Under the pieces are notes generated by a model. It saw nothing but the letters and a program-made list of their open reading frames with translations, was not told the origin of the DNA and made no database searches. 64,000 nucleotides of DNA from NCBI RefSeq assembly GCF_900099895.1, contig NZ_FNDY01000001.1, positions 434,001 to 498,000 on the forward strand, in the 5' to 3' direction. Every line of letters starts with the position of its first letter. Position 1 is the stretch's first letter. Source of the stretch: Paenibacillus naphthalenovorans. Lineage in GTDB: Bacteria; Bacillota; Bacilli; Paenibacillales; NBRC-103111. Below, piece after piece: positions 1 to 7,382 of the stretch. A program made the position numbers and the translations under genes.

Positions 1-1
1 C

Positions 2-373
2 CATTATACGTTCTTGTCCGGCAAATCCATGGCCGTATTTTATTTTTGTACGCTGATGCGTCTGATTCGTCATCCCGGCGAACAAAGATTCAAAGGGTTG
101 GGCGCGGTCGGCCGAATGGCTTTCACGAATTACCTGACGCAGTCCGTTATAACGATGCTTATTCTTTATGTGTTTTTGAGGCAGGACGGTTCATGGCCTC
201 TGTGGATTTGTTTTATTTACTCCGTACTTCTATTTTGGCTTCAAGCCTGGTGGAGCCGGGCCTGGCTTCGCCGCTACCGCATGGGGCCGCTGGAATGGGC
301 ATGGCGTGCAGGTACCTATGGGTATTTCCCGTCCCTTCGGGAGAAGCCGGCGGAGTTGAAGCAGGCCGAATAA
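2..373 (+). CDS. DUF418 family membrane protein, C-terminal part
   Basis: The reading frame is open from the window edge, so only the C-terminus (about 123 residues) is present and the true start lies to the left. It resembles the C-terminal half of DUF418/YeiB membrane proteins: GRMAFTNYLTQS, two hydrophobic segments, then the typical basic ending with RRYRMGPLEWAWR. DUF418 proteins are multi-pass membrane proteins of poorly defined role, sometimes proposed as transporters. The gene converges on the next one; the 95 bases between them show no clear hairpin terminator. Confidence 0.85.
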   Translation, partial: HYTFLSGKSMAVFYFCTLMRLIRHPGEQRFKGLGAVGRMAFTNYLTQSVITMLILYVFLRQDGSWPLWICFIYSVLLFWLQAWWSRAWLRRYRMGPLEWAWRAGTYGYFPSLREKPAELKQAE

Positions 374-468
374 TTGTTTTATATCGGTTTTATAAGCGAA
401 TCAGAGGCGGCTCCTATGCTCATCGGGCCCAGGGACTGCCTTTGATTCTAAGATATCGTGTCAACAAC

Positions 469-780
469 CTAATCGTACTTGGCATCTTCTATTCTGGTTT
501 TATGGTCGACAATGAGTTCGGCTTCGGTCTCAAAATTTAAATGCAGCGGTGCGGGAAGCAGGTCGAGAATCTCCTGGATCATGGGCAGCTCCAAAAATTC
601 CTCCAGCGTTTGCGGCTGTGGATCCAATTCATAAGTCCAGTCGCTTAAGGCATCGATAAAAAGATAAAAAGAAGATTCAAATTCATTGGCGGTTTCCTCG
701 GCATCCTCATGCCTCGACCCCGACATGGCGTTCCAGTTTCTTAAAGTAACGTCTAACGCCTGTTTCACTTTTGCGTCCAT
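469..780 (-). CDS. Small acidic hypothetical protein
   Basis: A 103-residue acidic, probably helical soluble protein with no signal peptide or membrane segment. I do not recognise the family. The start is supported by an AGGAGG ribosome site just upstream on the minus strand (about 786-791). It stands alone between the DUF418 fragment and the DUF1284 gene. Central motifs include FESSFYLFIDALSDWTY and a leucine- and proline-rich stretch. No function is assigned. Confidence 0.75.
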   Translation of the reverse strand: MDAKVKQALDVTLRNWNAMSGSRHEDAEETANEFESSFYLFIDALSDWTYELDPQPQTLEEFLELPMIQEILDLLPAPLHLNFETEAELIVDHKTRIEDAKYD

Positions 781-927
781 CCCATACCTCCTGAAAAGAC
801 ATAACCGTTCATCATTCTACATTATATAATACATAGCTCGTGTTACCAGTTTTTAAGTATTCCAAGGAGCGGGTCCTTATGAAAGAGGACATCAATAAGG
901 CGCTTCGACCGGACTTTGAGCAGGGGT

Positions 928-1380
928 TTATCCCTTCGGGGATGCGCCTCCCGATCCAACGCTTGGCAACGGAGCCAGGCCGCTTCCTGCAGCGACACGG
1001 GCGACCCCTTCTTCGCAAACTCCGTAAGGCATCCAAGGGCATGATGCGCATATGCGCGGGATGTCCCCGGGCATCATGCGCTTTTCCAGAAGCTGAAGGA
1101 TATCCTGCCACGCGATCTCTACGCCCGGCGCTAATCCGAGCCGCTCTAACACCGTGTCATCCCGATCATGCACACTGGTCGTCTCACAGTGATTGGGCTT
1201 GTCATCCGGATAGCAGCTGCAGAGATCGTCGCTGCCGCGCATGATTGTTACCATCGTTGCCGGTTCTGTTCGAAGCTTCTCGTAGATTTTTGTCATATTG
1301 CTTGTGAATTCTGGAGAATATCCCATTCCCCGAAATCCCAGCAAGCAAAGTAAATGATGGCCGCGTAATCGAAGAACCAT
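928..1380 (-). CDS. DUF1284 family cysteine-rich protein
   Basis: 150 residues. The N-terminus LRLRGHHLLCLLGFRGMGYS and the later C-x-C and CASCP elements match DUF1284, a family thought to bind a metal or Fe-S cluster because of conserved Cys and His residues. Cysteines are visible near residues 12, 53-55, 64, 111-114 and 121. An AGGAGG site lies eight bases before the ATG. The last 25 residues are Gly/Ser/Pro-rich and probably variable. It ends the minus-strand run that begins with the ECF genes, 14 bases after the EcfA-EcfT fusion starts downstream reading; co-transcription with them is possible. No substrate is known. Confidence 0.83.
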   Translation of the reverse strand: MVLRLRGHHLLCLLGFRGMGYSPEFTSNMTKIYEKLRTEPATMVTIMRGSDDLCSCYPDDKPNHCETTSVHDRDDTVLERLGLAPGVEIAWQDILQLLEKRMMPGDIPRICASCPWMPYGVCEEGVARVAAGSGLAPLPSVGSGGASPKG

Positions 1381-1394
1381 TCGTCATCCTCCTT

Positions 1395-3089
1395 TTAACC
1401 TGACAAACGTATCCCTATGAGTATGAAGAAAAAGATCGTGCTGATGAGCACAGCCATCTTGTCCCATCGTCCTTCCGCTTTAGCCGCCGGCACATGCTGT
1501 GGAGATCCGGTCATATATCCTTTCATCTCCATGGCCAGAATGAGTTCTTCTACGGCTTGAAATAACGAGATCAGCAGCGGAATAACGAACACCGGGATCT
1601 CTCTCATACCGATCGGTCCACGTCTGGAGGTCCGTTTGCCGCGCGCTTTGGCGATCATGGCAAACCGCTCCGTTTCTTCAATGATAAGAGGGATGAAGCG
1701 CAGCACAAGAGAAGCGGCCAATGCCAGCATTTCGGTGGGCGCCTTGATTCGTTTCAGCGGGCGCAGCGCGATCTCGAGCCCTTGCTTCATATGGGAAGTG
1801 CTGGTGGACAGCGTGAAAACAAGGCCGATTAAAGTAATTTCAAAAAAGGTGAACAATCTGCGCAAGGTTTCCCGGGCGGATTCAACGGAAAAACCGAGCC
1901 TGTCCGTCCAAGGAATTCCTTGTCCAAAACTGATCTGGATGCCTGAGGTCAAAACCGCTATGGCCATGAACCACAGTAGAGGCTTGGACATTCGCTTCAG
2001 CTTCCGGCGATCCTCCGGAAGGAGCAGCGACAGGCATAAGGCGGCGAACAGCAGGGCAACCCATAAGCCTTTCCACTGCTGCTGAAGTATGATCCCCACT
2101 GAGATCAGCATATAGATCATCCACTTTAACTTGGCATCCATGCTGTATATAAAGCTTTTGACCGGCCGGTCCGCTGCCTGGCTCCGAGGTTGGGCAGGCT
2201 GATAACCTGTCGGCGGGGGATTCTGTGTCGAACGCACCTGCGGCTGCTGCGGCATGCCGCATATCTCACGGGCAAGTGTGCCCGCTACTTGCTGCGGCGT
2301 TAAGGCACCGGACGGAATGGGAAGCCCTGCCTCGCGCAGCGATTCGGCAACCTTCATCGCGTCGGTAAGGCCGATACCGGTTTGAACCAGCAGCTGCGGG
2401 TTCGTATACAGCTCCTTGGGCGTCAGGTCTGCGACTACTTGTCCGTGCTCCATCAGGAGAACCCGGTCAGCGATCGGCAAAAATGCGTCCAAATCGTGAG
2501 TAGCGAGCACGATGCCCCTTCGCCGCTTCCACTGAGCAAGCTCCTCCTTCAGCCGGGCCAGCGAGCTTCCGTCCAAGCCTGCCGACGGCTCGTCCAGCAG
2601 CAGCCATGGGGTTTCGGGCGCCATGATGGTAGCGAGAGCCACCCGCCGTTTTTGTCCTCCGCTAAGAATAAAAGGGGAGAGGGACAGATATGAAGCGGGG
2701 AGCCGTTGTCCTTCCATGGCGGCGGCGGTGCGGCGAAGCTTTTCCGGCTTCGGGAGACGGTAAGCTCTTAAAGAGTAATCAAACTCGCCTTGAACGGTAC
2801 GGGCGAACAGCTGATGCTCGGGAAACTGAAAAGCCAGGACGCTGCGAAGCAAAAGCTGACGATCAATCCGTCCTTGCTTCCATAAAGGGAGATCATCATA
2901 AAATACGTTGCCTTCGATGTTTTCCGTCAAGCCGGCCAGCGAGCGCAGCAAAGTCGATTTACCTGAACCCGCCTTGCCGATGACAAGCGTCATCGTCCGG
3001 TCTTGAACGGTACAATGAATGTTATTCAAAATAGTGCCGGTCCGCCCGTGATCCGTAAATACCGTAAGTCCGCTTACTTTTATCGGCAT
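1395..3089 (-). CDS. ECF transporter: ATPase fused to EcfT transmembrane component
   Basis: 564 residues combining two normally separate subunits. Residues 1 to about 270 are an ABC ATPase: Walker A GKAGSGKST, signature LSGGQKRR, Walker B WLLLDEPSAGLD and the H-loop ATHD. A Pro/Gln-rich linker follows (about 275-310). The C-terminus is an EcfT-type membrane protein with several hydrophobic helices and the two coupling motifs AKARG and EMKGY, which contact the ATPases in this family. The start overlaps the end of the partner ATPase by 10 bases, which implies translational coupling. With that ATPase and divergent BioY it forms a complete biotin-type ECF set. The frame is continuous, so the fusion is not an assembly guess. 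Confidence 0.9.
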   Translation of the reverse strand: MPIKVSGLTVFTDHGRTGTILNNIHCTVQDRTMTLVIGKAGSGKSTLLRSLAGLTENIEGNVFYDDLPLWKQGRIDRQLLLRSVLAFQFPEHQLFARTVQGEFDYSLRAYRLPKPEKLRRTAAAMEGQRLPASYLSLSPFILSGGQKRRVALATIMAPETPWLLLDEPSAGLDGSSLARLKEELAQWKRRRGIVLATHDLDAFLPIADRVLLMEHGQVVADLTPKELYTNPQLLVQTGIGLTDAMKVAESLREAGLPIPSGALTPQQVAGTLAREICGMPQQPQVRSTQNPPPTGYQPAQPRSQAADRPVKSFIYSMDAKLKWMIYMLISVGIILQQQWKGLWVALLFAALCLSLLLPEDRRKLKRMSKPLLWFMAIAVLTSGIQISFGQGIPWTDRLGFSVESARETLRRLFTFFEITLIGLVFTLSTSTSHMKQGLEIALRPLKRIKAPTEMLALAASLVLRFIPLIIEETERFAMIAKARGKRTSRRGPIGMREIPVFVIPLLISLFQAVEELILAMEMKGYMTGSPQHVPAAKAEGRWDKMAVLISTIFFFILIGIRLSG

Positions 3090-3913
3090 AAGCTCACCAC
3101 GGCCTGACTTAATTGCTGGGGGAATAAGGGCCTGACAGGCAGCTCATGCCCGAGCCTGTGCAAAGCGCGGGCAACTTGCACAACATAAGGCGGCTCGAAG
3201 CCGAACCGCTCGCATGGGCTCGGTTCATCGGATAGGCCTTTCCCGTAAAAAAACTGTTCACATGTTCCATCAAAAGCGATGCGCCCCTGATCGAGCAGCA
3301 GCACCCTCTGCACAAAGCAAAGCTCCTCCATGCGATGGGTGACCCAAACGATCGTATGCCCTGACCTTTGGAGCTTGGCGGTTGCCTCCAGCACGGCCTC
3401 GCGGGAGTTGGGGTCCAGCATCGAGGTAGCCTCATCAAAAAGAATGACGTCTGCGCCGGCGGCCAGACAGCAGGCCATGTTCAAAAGCTGCTTTTGTCCG
3501 CCTGAGAGGGATTTGACCGGAGCGTCGGGCGGTAACGATAAACCGACCTCGTTCAGCAGACGGAGCATGTTCGATTCCCGTTCGGCAAGGGTGCGATCTT
3601 GGGTATCCCGCATACTTAAATGCATTTCTTCATCAATGGTTTCACCCAGGATTTGTGTTTCCGGATTTTGCAGCACCATATGTACCGAATGACCTTGCGC
3701 GACGATCAGCCGCCCTTCCGATATGGGGCTCAATCCGGCCATTACTTTGGAAAGCGTGCTTTTACCGCTTCCGTTGTTTCCAATGACGGCTGTCCATGAG
3801 CCTTTAGCCAGCTCCAGGGAAATCTGGTCCAGGGCCGGCCGTTCTGAAGCGCCGCCGAGATAATCGACGGTCACTCGCTCCAGTTGAATCACAGGTTGAG
3901 AAATTGCAGTCAT
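3080..3913 (-). CDS. ECF transporter ATPase, EcfA type
   Basis: An ABC ATPase of 277 residues with Walker A GNNGSGKST, signature SLSGGQKQ, Walker B VILFDEATSMLD and H-loop WVTHR. It would pair with the ATPase half of the downstream fusion to power the transporter. Two starts are possible. The ATG at 3925 directly abuts AAAGGA, too close to use. The ATG at 3913 sits about nine bases after that site and is preferred. The gene is divergent from bioY and shares its 120-base control region, which carries a BirA operator, so biotin repression of both directions is likely. Confidence 0.9.
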   Translation of the reverse strand: MTAISQPVIQLERVTVDYLGGASERPALDQISLELAKGSWTAVIGNNGSGKSTLSKVMAGLSPISEGRLIVAQGHSVHMVLQNPETQILGETIDEEMHLSMRDTQDRTLAERESNMLRLLNEVGLSLPPDAPVKSLSGGQKQLLNMACCLAAGADVILFDEATSMLDPNSREAVLEATAKLQRSGHTIVWVTHRMEELCFVQRVLLLDQGRIAFDGTCEQFFYGKGLSDEPSPCERFGFEPPYVVQVARALHRLGHELPVRPLFPQQLSQAVVSLCR

Positions 3914-3958
3914 CGGTCTATCCATTCCTTTATCAGCATGCTATAATGCGTATTGCAT

Positions 3959-3994
3959 ATTGTTAACCTAACCTATGTTGATGGGGTTGACAAT
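3959..3994. promoter_or_regulatory. BirA biotin operator between ecf genes and bioY
   Basis: ATTGTTAACC (3959-3968) and GGTTGACAAT (3985-3994) form an inverted repeat with one mismatch in ten and a 16-base spacer. This is the geometry of Gram-positive BirA operators (TTGTTAACC, N14-16, GGTTAACAA). The right half contains TTGACA (3987-3992), a good -35 for bioY, with TATCAT about 19 bases on as a possible -10. BirA bound here would block RNA polymerase on the bioY side and probably on the divergent ECF side. Confidence 0.85.
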
Positions 3995-4037
3995 CAAATT
4001 ATCTAATACTTTATCATAATGAAGGGAAGTAACACAA

Positions 4038-4637
4038 TTGGCAAAAACGTTAACTTTAAGAGGCGTTGCTTTCAGCGCCTTATTCGCAGCTCTAGTCGTT
4101 GTTTTCGGTTATGTCAGCATTCCGCTCGGGTTTACCCCGGTGCCGATCACGCTGCAAACATTGGCGGTTATGCTGGCCGGAGGATTACTTGGTGCACGCT
4201 ACGGCTTTTTCAGCATGATGATCGTCGTTGTCCTGGCCGCGCTCGGGTTTCCTTTGCTTCAAGGCAAAGGAGGCCTGCCGGCAATTCTCGGACCTACAGG
4301 AGGCTACGTGATCATGTGGCCGTTCGCTGCGCTTCTTATTGGGCTTTTGGTCAGTAAAGTACGCAGCAGCGGGTGGCCCGGATATGTGCTCGTCTTTCTG
4401 ATTATGGAAGGCTTCGGCTCTTTGCTCTTGTATGTGACAGGGGTTCCATGGCTTGCCCATGCCGCAGGGTTTTCCATGAATAAAGCGATAGCGTTAGGAT
4501 TTTATCCTTATCTTATCGGCGATGTAATTAAAGCCCTTGCCGCAACCGCAATCACCGTTTCCCTGCGGCAGGTATTCCCTCAGGCCCGCTTGACCGGCCA
4601 TGGCCATGGTGCTGTCCGTCAAAGCCTGCCGAAATAA
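4038..4637 (+). CDS. bioY: BioY biotin-binding transporter component
   Basis: 199 residues. The hydrophobic core and the motifs FTPVPITLQTLAVMLAGGLLG and GPTGGYV are characteristic of BioY, the membrane S-component that binds biotin. BioY can work alone at low rate or with an EcfA/EcfT module, and such a module lies divergently next door. The start is TTG at 4038 behind GAAGGGAAG. A BirA operator overlaps the promoter, so expression should rise when biotin is scarce. No biotin synthesis gene is present in the window. A strong terminator follows. Confidence 0.93.
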   Translation: MAKTLTLRGVAFSALFAALVVVFGYVSIPLGFTPVPITLQTLAVMLAGGLLGARYGFFSMMIVVVLAALGFPLLQGKGGLPAILGPTGGYVIMWPFAALLIGLLVSKVRSSGWPGYVLVFLIMEGFGSLLLYVTGVPWLAHAAGFSMNKAIALGFYPYLIGDVIKALAATAITVSLRQVFPQARLTGHGHGAVRQSLPK

Positions 4638-4641
4638 ACAC

Positions 4642-4668
4642 AAAGCTGCCCTTCTTGGGCAGCTTTTC
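4642..4668. terminator. Terminator between convergent bioY and yitT-like gene
   Basis: Perfect 10-bp stem AAAGCTGCCC (4642-4651) / GGGCAGCTTT (4657-4666) with a five-base loop and T-run. It ends bioY. The A-run on the left side gives the minus strand a T-rich tail, so it may also serve the convergent gene. Confidence 0.85.
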
Positions 4669-4728
4669 CCGATTACGGAGAACCTGGCTGCAGGAATCGG
4701 AATGCTTGTTTCGTCAAATCAAAGCCTC

Positions 4729-5328
4729 TTACTGAAAAGACGGCTTGTTATCCTTAGCAGGTATCCTGTTGGATAACAAGCCGACCACGTAAACGCCAAA
4801 AGCGCTAAAAGCGGTTAAGATCAAGGAAAATAAGGTCTCTCTTCCTCCGATGATAAAAAGGCTCAACGGATATACTGAAGCATCGATGAAAAAAATGGAT
4901 TTGCTAAGCGAGAACCCGTAACGCAGATTGAGCATCTTGCCAAGCAAAGATCCGCCTCCCAAGCTGGCGTTCAGCTTCGCGAGAATGCCCAGGGAAATTC
5001 CCATCCAAAAGCCGCCGACGATACTGCCGATCCAGATATTCTGGATTCCAAAAGGGATGATAAAATCCTGCAATAATCCGACGGCCAGGGAAAACACGAT
5101 CATGCTTGCCACCGATTTGTAAAATAAATCACGGTATTTAAAAAAGGCGTAAATGAAAAGCGGTAAATTGAAAAGCAGTAGGCTTAAACCGATATTTGTA
5201 TGAAAAATATAGTAGGATAATTGGCTTAAACCGGTGATTCCACCGTTCATAATGTAGTTAGGAACGGCAAAAAGCAGATTTCCTATGGCAAAAATGAGGA
5301 TTGCCACGATTAATAGTACATTGCGCAT
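4729..5328 (-). CDS. YitT-family membrane protein
   Basis: 199 residues with about five or six hydrophobic helices. The sequence IMNGGITGLSQLSYYIF and the later GGSLLGKMLN region match the YitT (DUF161) family, whose members form multi-pass membrane proteins of unknown transport function. The soluble C-terminal DUF2179 domain found in longer YitT proteins is absent, so this is the short form. ATG start at 5328. It is a single-gene unit convergent with bioY. Confidence 0.85.
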   Translation of the reverse strand: MRNVLLIVAILIFAIGNLLFAVPNYIMNGGITGLSQLSYYIFHTNIGLSLLLFNLPLFIYAFFKYRDLFYKSVASMIVFSLAVGLLQDFIIPFGIQNIWIGSIVGGFWMGISLGILAKLNASLGGGSLLGKMLNLRYGFSLSKSIFFIDASVYPLSLFIIGGRETLFSLILTAFSAFGVYVVGLLSNRIPAKDNKPSFQ

Positions 5329-5397
5329 AAATACACCATCCGGGATATGAAATAGGTTTTATGTGCTATTGTAGCATATTATGGTTCACATTTGTTG

Positions 5398-5444
5398 AAA
5401 AAGCTTAGCCGGAACACCGTTCCCCGGTCCGACTAAGCTTTTTT
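5398..5444 (-). terminator. Terminator of small ORF
   Basis: AAAAAGCTTAG (5398-5408) pairs with CTAAGCTTTTT (5433-5443), and the stem extends inward with CCGGA/TCCGA. On the minus strand it is followed by a T-run. The stop codon of the 48-residue ORF lies inside the stem, which supports that ORF as a transcribed gene. Confidence 0.7.
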
Positions 5445-5579
5445 GCTGTTGAAGATCGAGCGAATGATCCGTGACGTTCTTTTTCCGCCAGGTATCCTTA
5501 TCAGCAGCACGGAACGATGAGGCCGGCTTTTATGCGGTCTATCCATGAACTGTCCAAGCGTCATTGATTCTTTACTCAT
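5433..5579 (-). CDS. Small basic hypothetical protein (48 aa)
   Basis: Read directly from the sequence: a 48-residue ORF starting MSKESMTLGQFMDRPHKS and ending SIFNSKKA. GGGGTGAT lies four bases before the ATG, and the stop sits inside a strong terminator stem. The product is rich in Arg, Lys and Ser and has no membrane helix. I do not recognise it. The combination of ribosome site, ORF and terminator is what one expects of a short spore or regulatory gene, but coding is unproven. Confidence 0.42.
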   Translation of the reverse strand: MSKESMTLGQFMDRPHKSRPHRSVLLIRIPGGKRTSRIIRSIFNSKKA

Positions 5580-5609
5580 GTGATCACCCCGTAAATGGTT
5601 ATTTAAAAG

Positions 5610-5694
5610 CATATGCCGGAGTGGCTTTGTCCTATGTATAAAAAATTCGGTAATTGAAGCGGTTCAAGAATTGCGCAGCCGGATCCGGCATATG
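5610..5694. repeat. Inverted repeat upstream of tctC
   Basis: CATATGCCGGA (5610-5620) and TCCGGCATATG (5684-5694) are perfect 11-bp inverted copies. Between them lies a second symmetrical element, TTGAA-N4-TTCAA (5654-5667). Both lie in the 190-base leader of the tct operon and may be operator sites or an RNA structure. No clear sigma-A promoter could be placed around them. Confidence 0.45.
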
Positions 5695-5773
5695 GATATG
5701 GTAAGGTTCAGGCGGAGTCTTTCCGGCTGGCCCGCGTACGTTTAACCATTTTAAGCGAGAAGGGGTACACAGG

Positions 5774-6853
5774 ATGAAAAAAATGATCACACTTGGTTTG
5801 GCTGCGGTTCTGGCTTTTACAATAGCCGCATGCAGTTCCTCCACGCAAACATCGGGCACGAATGGAGGAGCCTCGAATCATCCCGCCGATCACAAGCAGG
5901 CTAACGGCAATGCAAATGCCAATCCAACGGGGACGGCGGCTGCCTGGTCTCCCGCCAAATCGATTGAGGTTGTCGTGCCTGCCGGAGCAGGCGGAGGGTG
6001 GGATACGACCGCGCGTATGGCGGCGAAGGTGCTGGAGGAACAAAACATCATCGGGCAAAGCATGGGCGCTGTCAACAAGGCCGGCGGCGGCGGTGCGGTG
6101 GCCTGGGCCGGCGTGCATGCGAAAAAAGGAGATAATCATACGTTATTTGTTACATCCCCGCCGATTATTTTCGTGCATCTGAACGGTCAATCGCAATTTA
6201 GTTTTCGCGATTTCACTCCGATTGCCAACCTGATTACCGATTACGGTTCATTTGTCGCCAGAGCGGACGCCAAGTGGAACAATTTAAACGAATTGTTTGA
6301 CGATATGAAGAAGGACCCCGCTAAAATTACCGTTGTCGGCGCATCGGCACCCGGCAGTATGGACCATATGCAGTTCATTAAGGTAGCGAAAGCAGCCGGT
6401 GTGGATATTAGAAAAATCAAGTATGTTTCGATACAAGACGGGGGTGCACTGCCTGCTCTCTTGAATGGAAGCGTTGACATTTACTCTACCGGCATTGCGG
6501 AATCGGTGGAGCAGGTACGGGCAGGAAAAGTAAAAGTGCTTGGAATTACATCGGAGAAAAGGCTTTCGGGTGATGGCATATCCGAATTTAAAACAGCGAA
6601 GGAGCAGGGAATCGATGCGACATTCGAAAATTGGCGCGGTTTTTTCGGTCCTCCCGGAATGGACCCCAATGCACTCGCATACTATGAAGCGAAATTCAAG
6701 GAATTAAACACGAACTCCGCCTGGGTGGAAATACGCCAGAAATACGGCTGGAACGAACTGTTCTTAACCGGCGAAGAGTATAAAGCATACCTGGAGAAGG
6801 AAGAAGCAGCACTTAAACAACTGCTGGATGAGCTTGGCCTGATAAAAAAATAA
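5774..6853 (+). CDS. tctC: TctC tricarboxylate-type transporter substrate-binding lipoprotein
   Basis: 359 residues. A lipoprotein signal (FTIAAC, Cys20) is followed by a Ser/Thr/Asn-rich linker and the TctC/Bug fold: IEVVVPAGAGGGWDTTAR near residue 64 and the VSIQDGGALPALLNGSVDI segment. It is the extracytoplasmic binding protein of a tripartite tricarboxylate transporter, anchored to the outer face of the membrane. Substrate is probably citrate or another carboxylate but cannot be read from sequence. GAAGGGG precedes the ATG. It is first of three genes in family order C-B-A. A hairpin after it may raise its expression over the membrane subunits. Confidence 0.92.
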   Translation: MKKMITLGLAAVLAFTIAACSSSTQTSGTNGGASNHPADHKQANGNANANPTGTAAAWSPAKSIEVVVPAGAGGGWDTTARMAAKVLEEQNIIGQSMGAVNKAGGGGAVAWAGVHAKKGDNHTLFVTSPPIIFVHLNGQSQFSFRDFTPIANLITDYGSFVARADAKWNNLNELFDDMKKDPAKITVVGASAPGSMDHMQFIKVAKAAGVDIRKIKYVSIQDGGALPALLNGSVDIYSTGIAESVEQVRAGKVKVLGITSEKRLSGDGISEFKTAKEQGIDATFENWRGFFGPPGMDPNALAYYEAKFKELNTNSAWVEIRQKYGWNELFLTGEEYKAYLEKEEAALKQLLDELGLIKK

Positions 6854-6860
6854 ATTGGTG

Positions 6861-6905
6861 GAAGTCAATGTTCGGGTTACCTACCCTTACATTGACTTCG
6901 TTTTA
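6861..6905 (+). terminator. Intercistronic hairpin between tctC and tctB
   Basis: GAAGTCAATGT (6861-6871) pairs perfectly with ACATTGACTTC (6889-6899), followed by GTTTTAAAAA. It could be a leaky terminator or an mRNA-protecting hairpin that keeps binding protein levels above those of TctB and TctA. The same operon arrangement is common for binding-protein transporters. Confidence 0.6.
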
Positions 6906-6923
6906 AAAAGGGATGGTGAATGA

Positions 6924-7373
6924 TTGTTGTTCAAGACAGCCAATCAAAAAATCGCTTCCGTTTTGCTGATCGTGTCCATTGTCTTTCTTTATTACAGCTT
7001 TAAATTGCCTAAATTCCCCTATGTCAACGTAGATTCTGATGTCGTGCCCAAATTGCTGGGATTTTTGCTGTTCGCTCTATCGATCGCTTTGTACTTCAAT
7101 AAAACGGATGAAGCAGCCAAAGAAAAGCACAGCCCCGCCGATTTGCGCGTGCTGTTATCCGTGCTGGGTATGGCGCTTCTGTACATTTTGCTGCTTGAAG
7201 CCGTGGGGTTTGTCATTGTGAACGCCTTGTTTTTAATCGTTTGCACGAAATTTTTGGGCTATAAGAATTGGAAAGTCAATATCAGCGTCTCGCTTATTTA
7301 TTCGTTGGCCATTTACTTCAGCTTTAACTATTTGCTGGATATCGAATTGCCTGCCGGGATATTGCCCTTATAG
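6924..7373 (+). CDS. tctB: TctB small membrane subunit
   Basis: 149 residues with four hydrophobic helices, the size and topology of TctB, the small membrane subunit of tripartite tricarboxylate transporters. TctB is poorly conserved in sequence; the call rests on size, topology and position between tctC and tctA. The start is TTG at 6924 with GGATGGTGA upstream. The gene ends 9 bases before tctA, whose ribosome site overlaps the stop region. Confidence 0.88.
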   Translation: MLFKTANQKIASVLLIVSIVFLYYSFKLPKFPYVNVDSDVVPKLLGFLLFALSIALYFNKTDEAAKEKHSPADLRVLLSVLGMALLYILLLEAVGFVIVNALFLIVCTKFLGYKNWKVNISVSLIYSLAIYFSFNYLLDIELPAGILPL

Positions 7374-7382
7374 GAGGTAGCC

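Noticed and set aside
840-1244. Plus-strand open frame with AAGGAG before an ATG near 879
   Set aside because: It is mostly antisense to the DUF1284 gene, and its translation is rich in Arg, His, Cys and Pro without any domain, as expected for a shadow frame.
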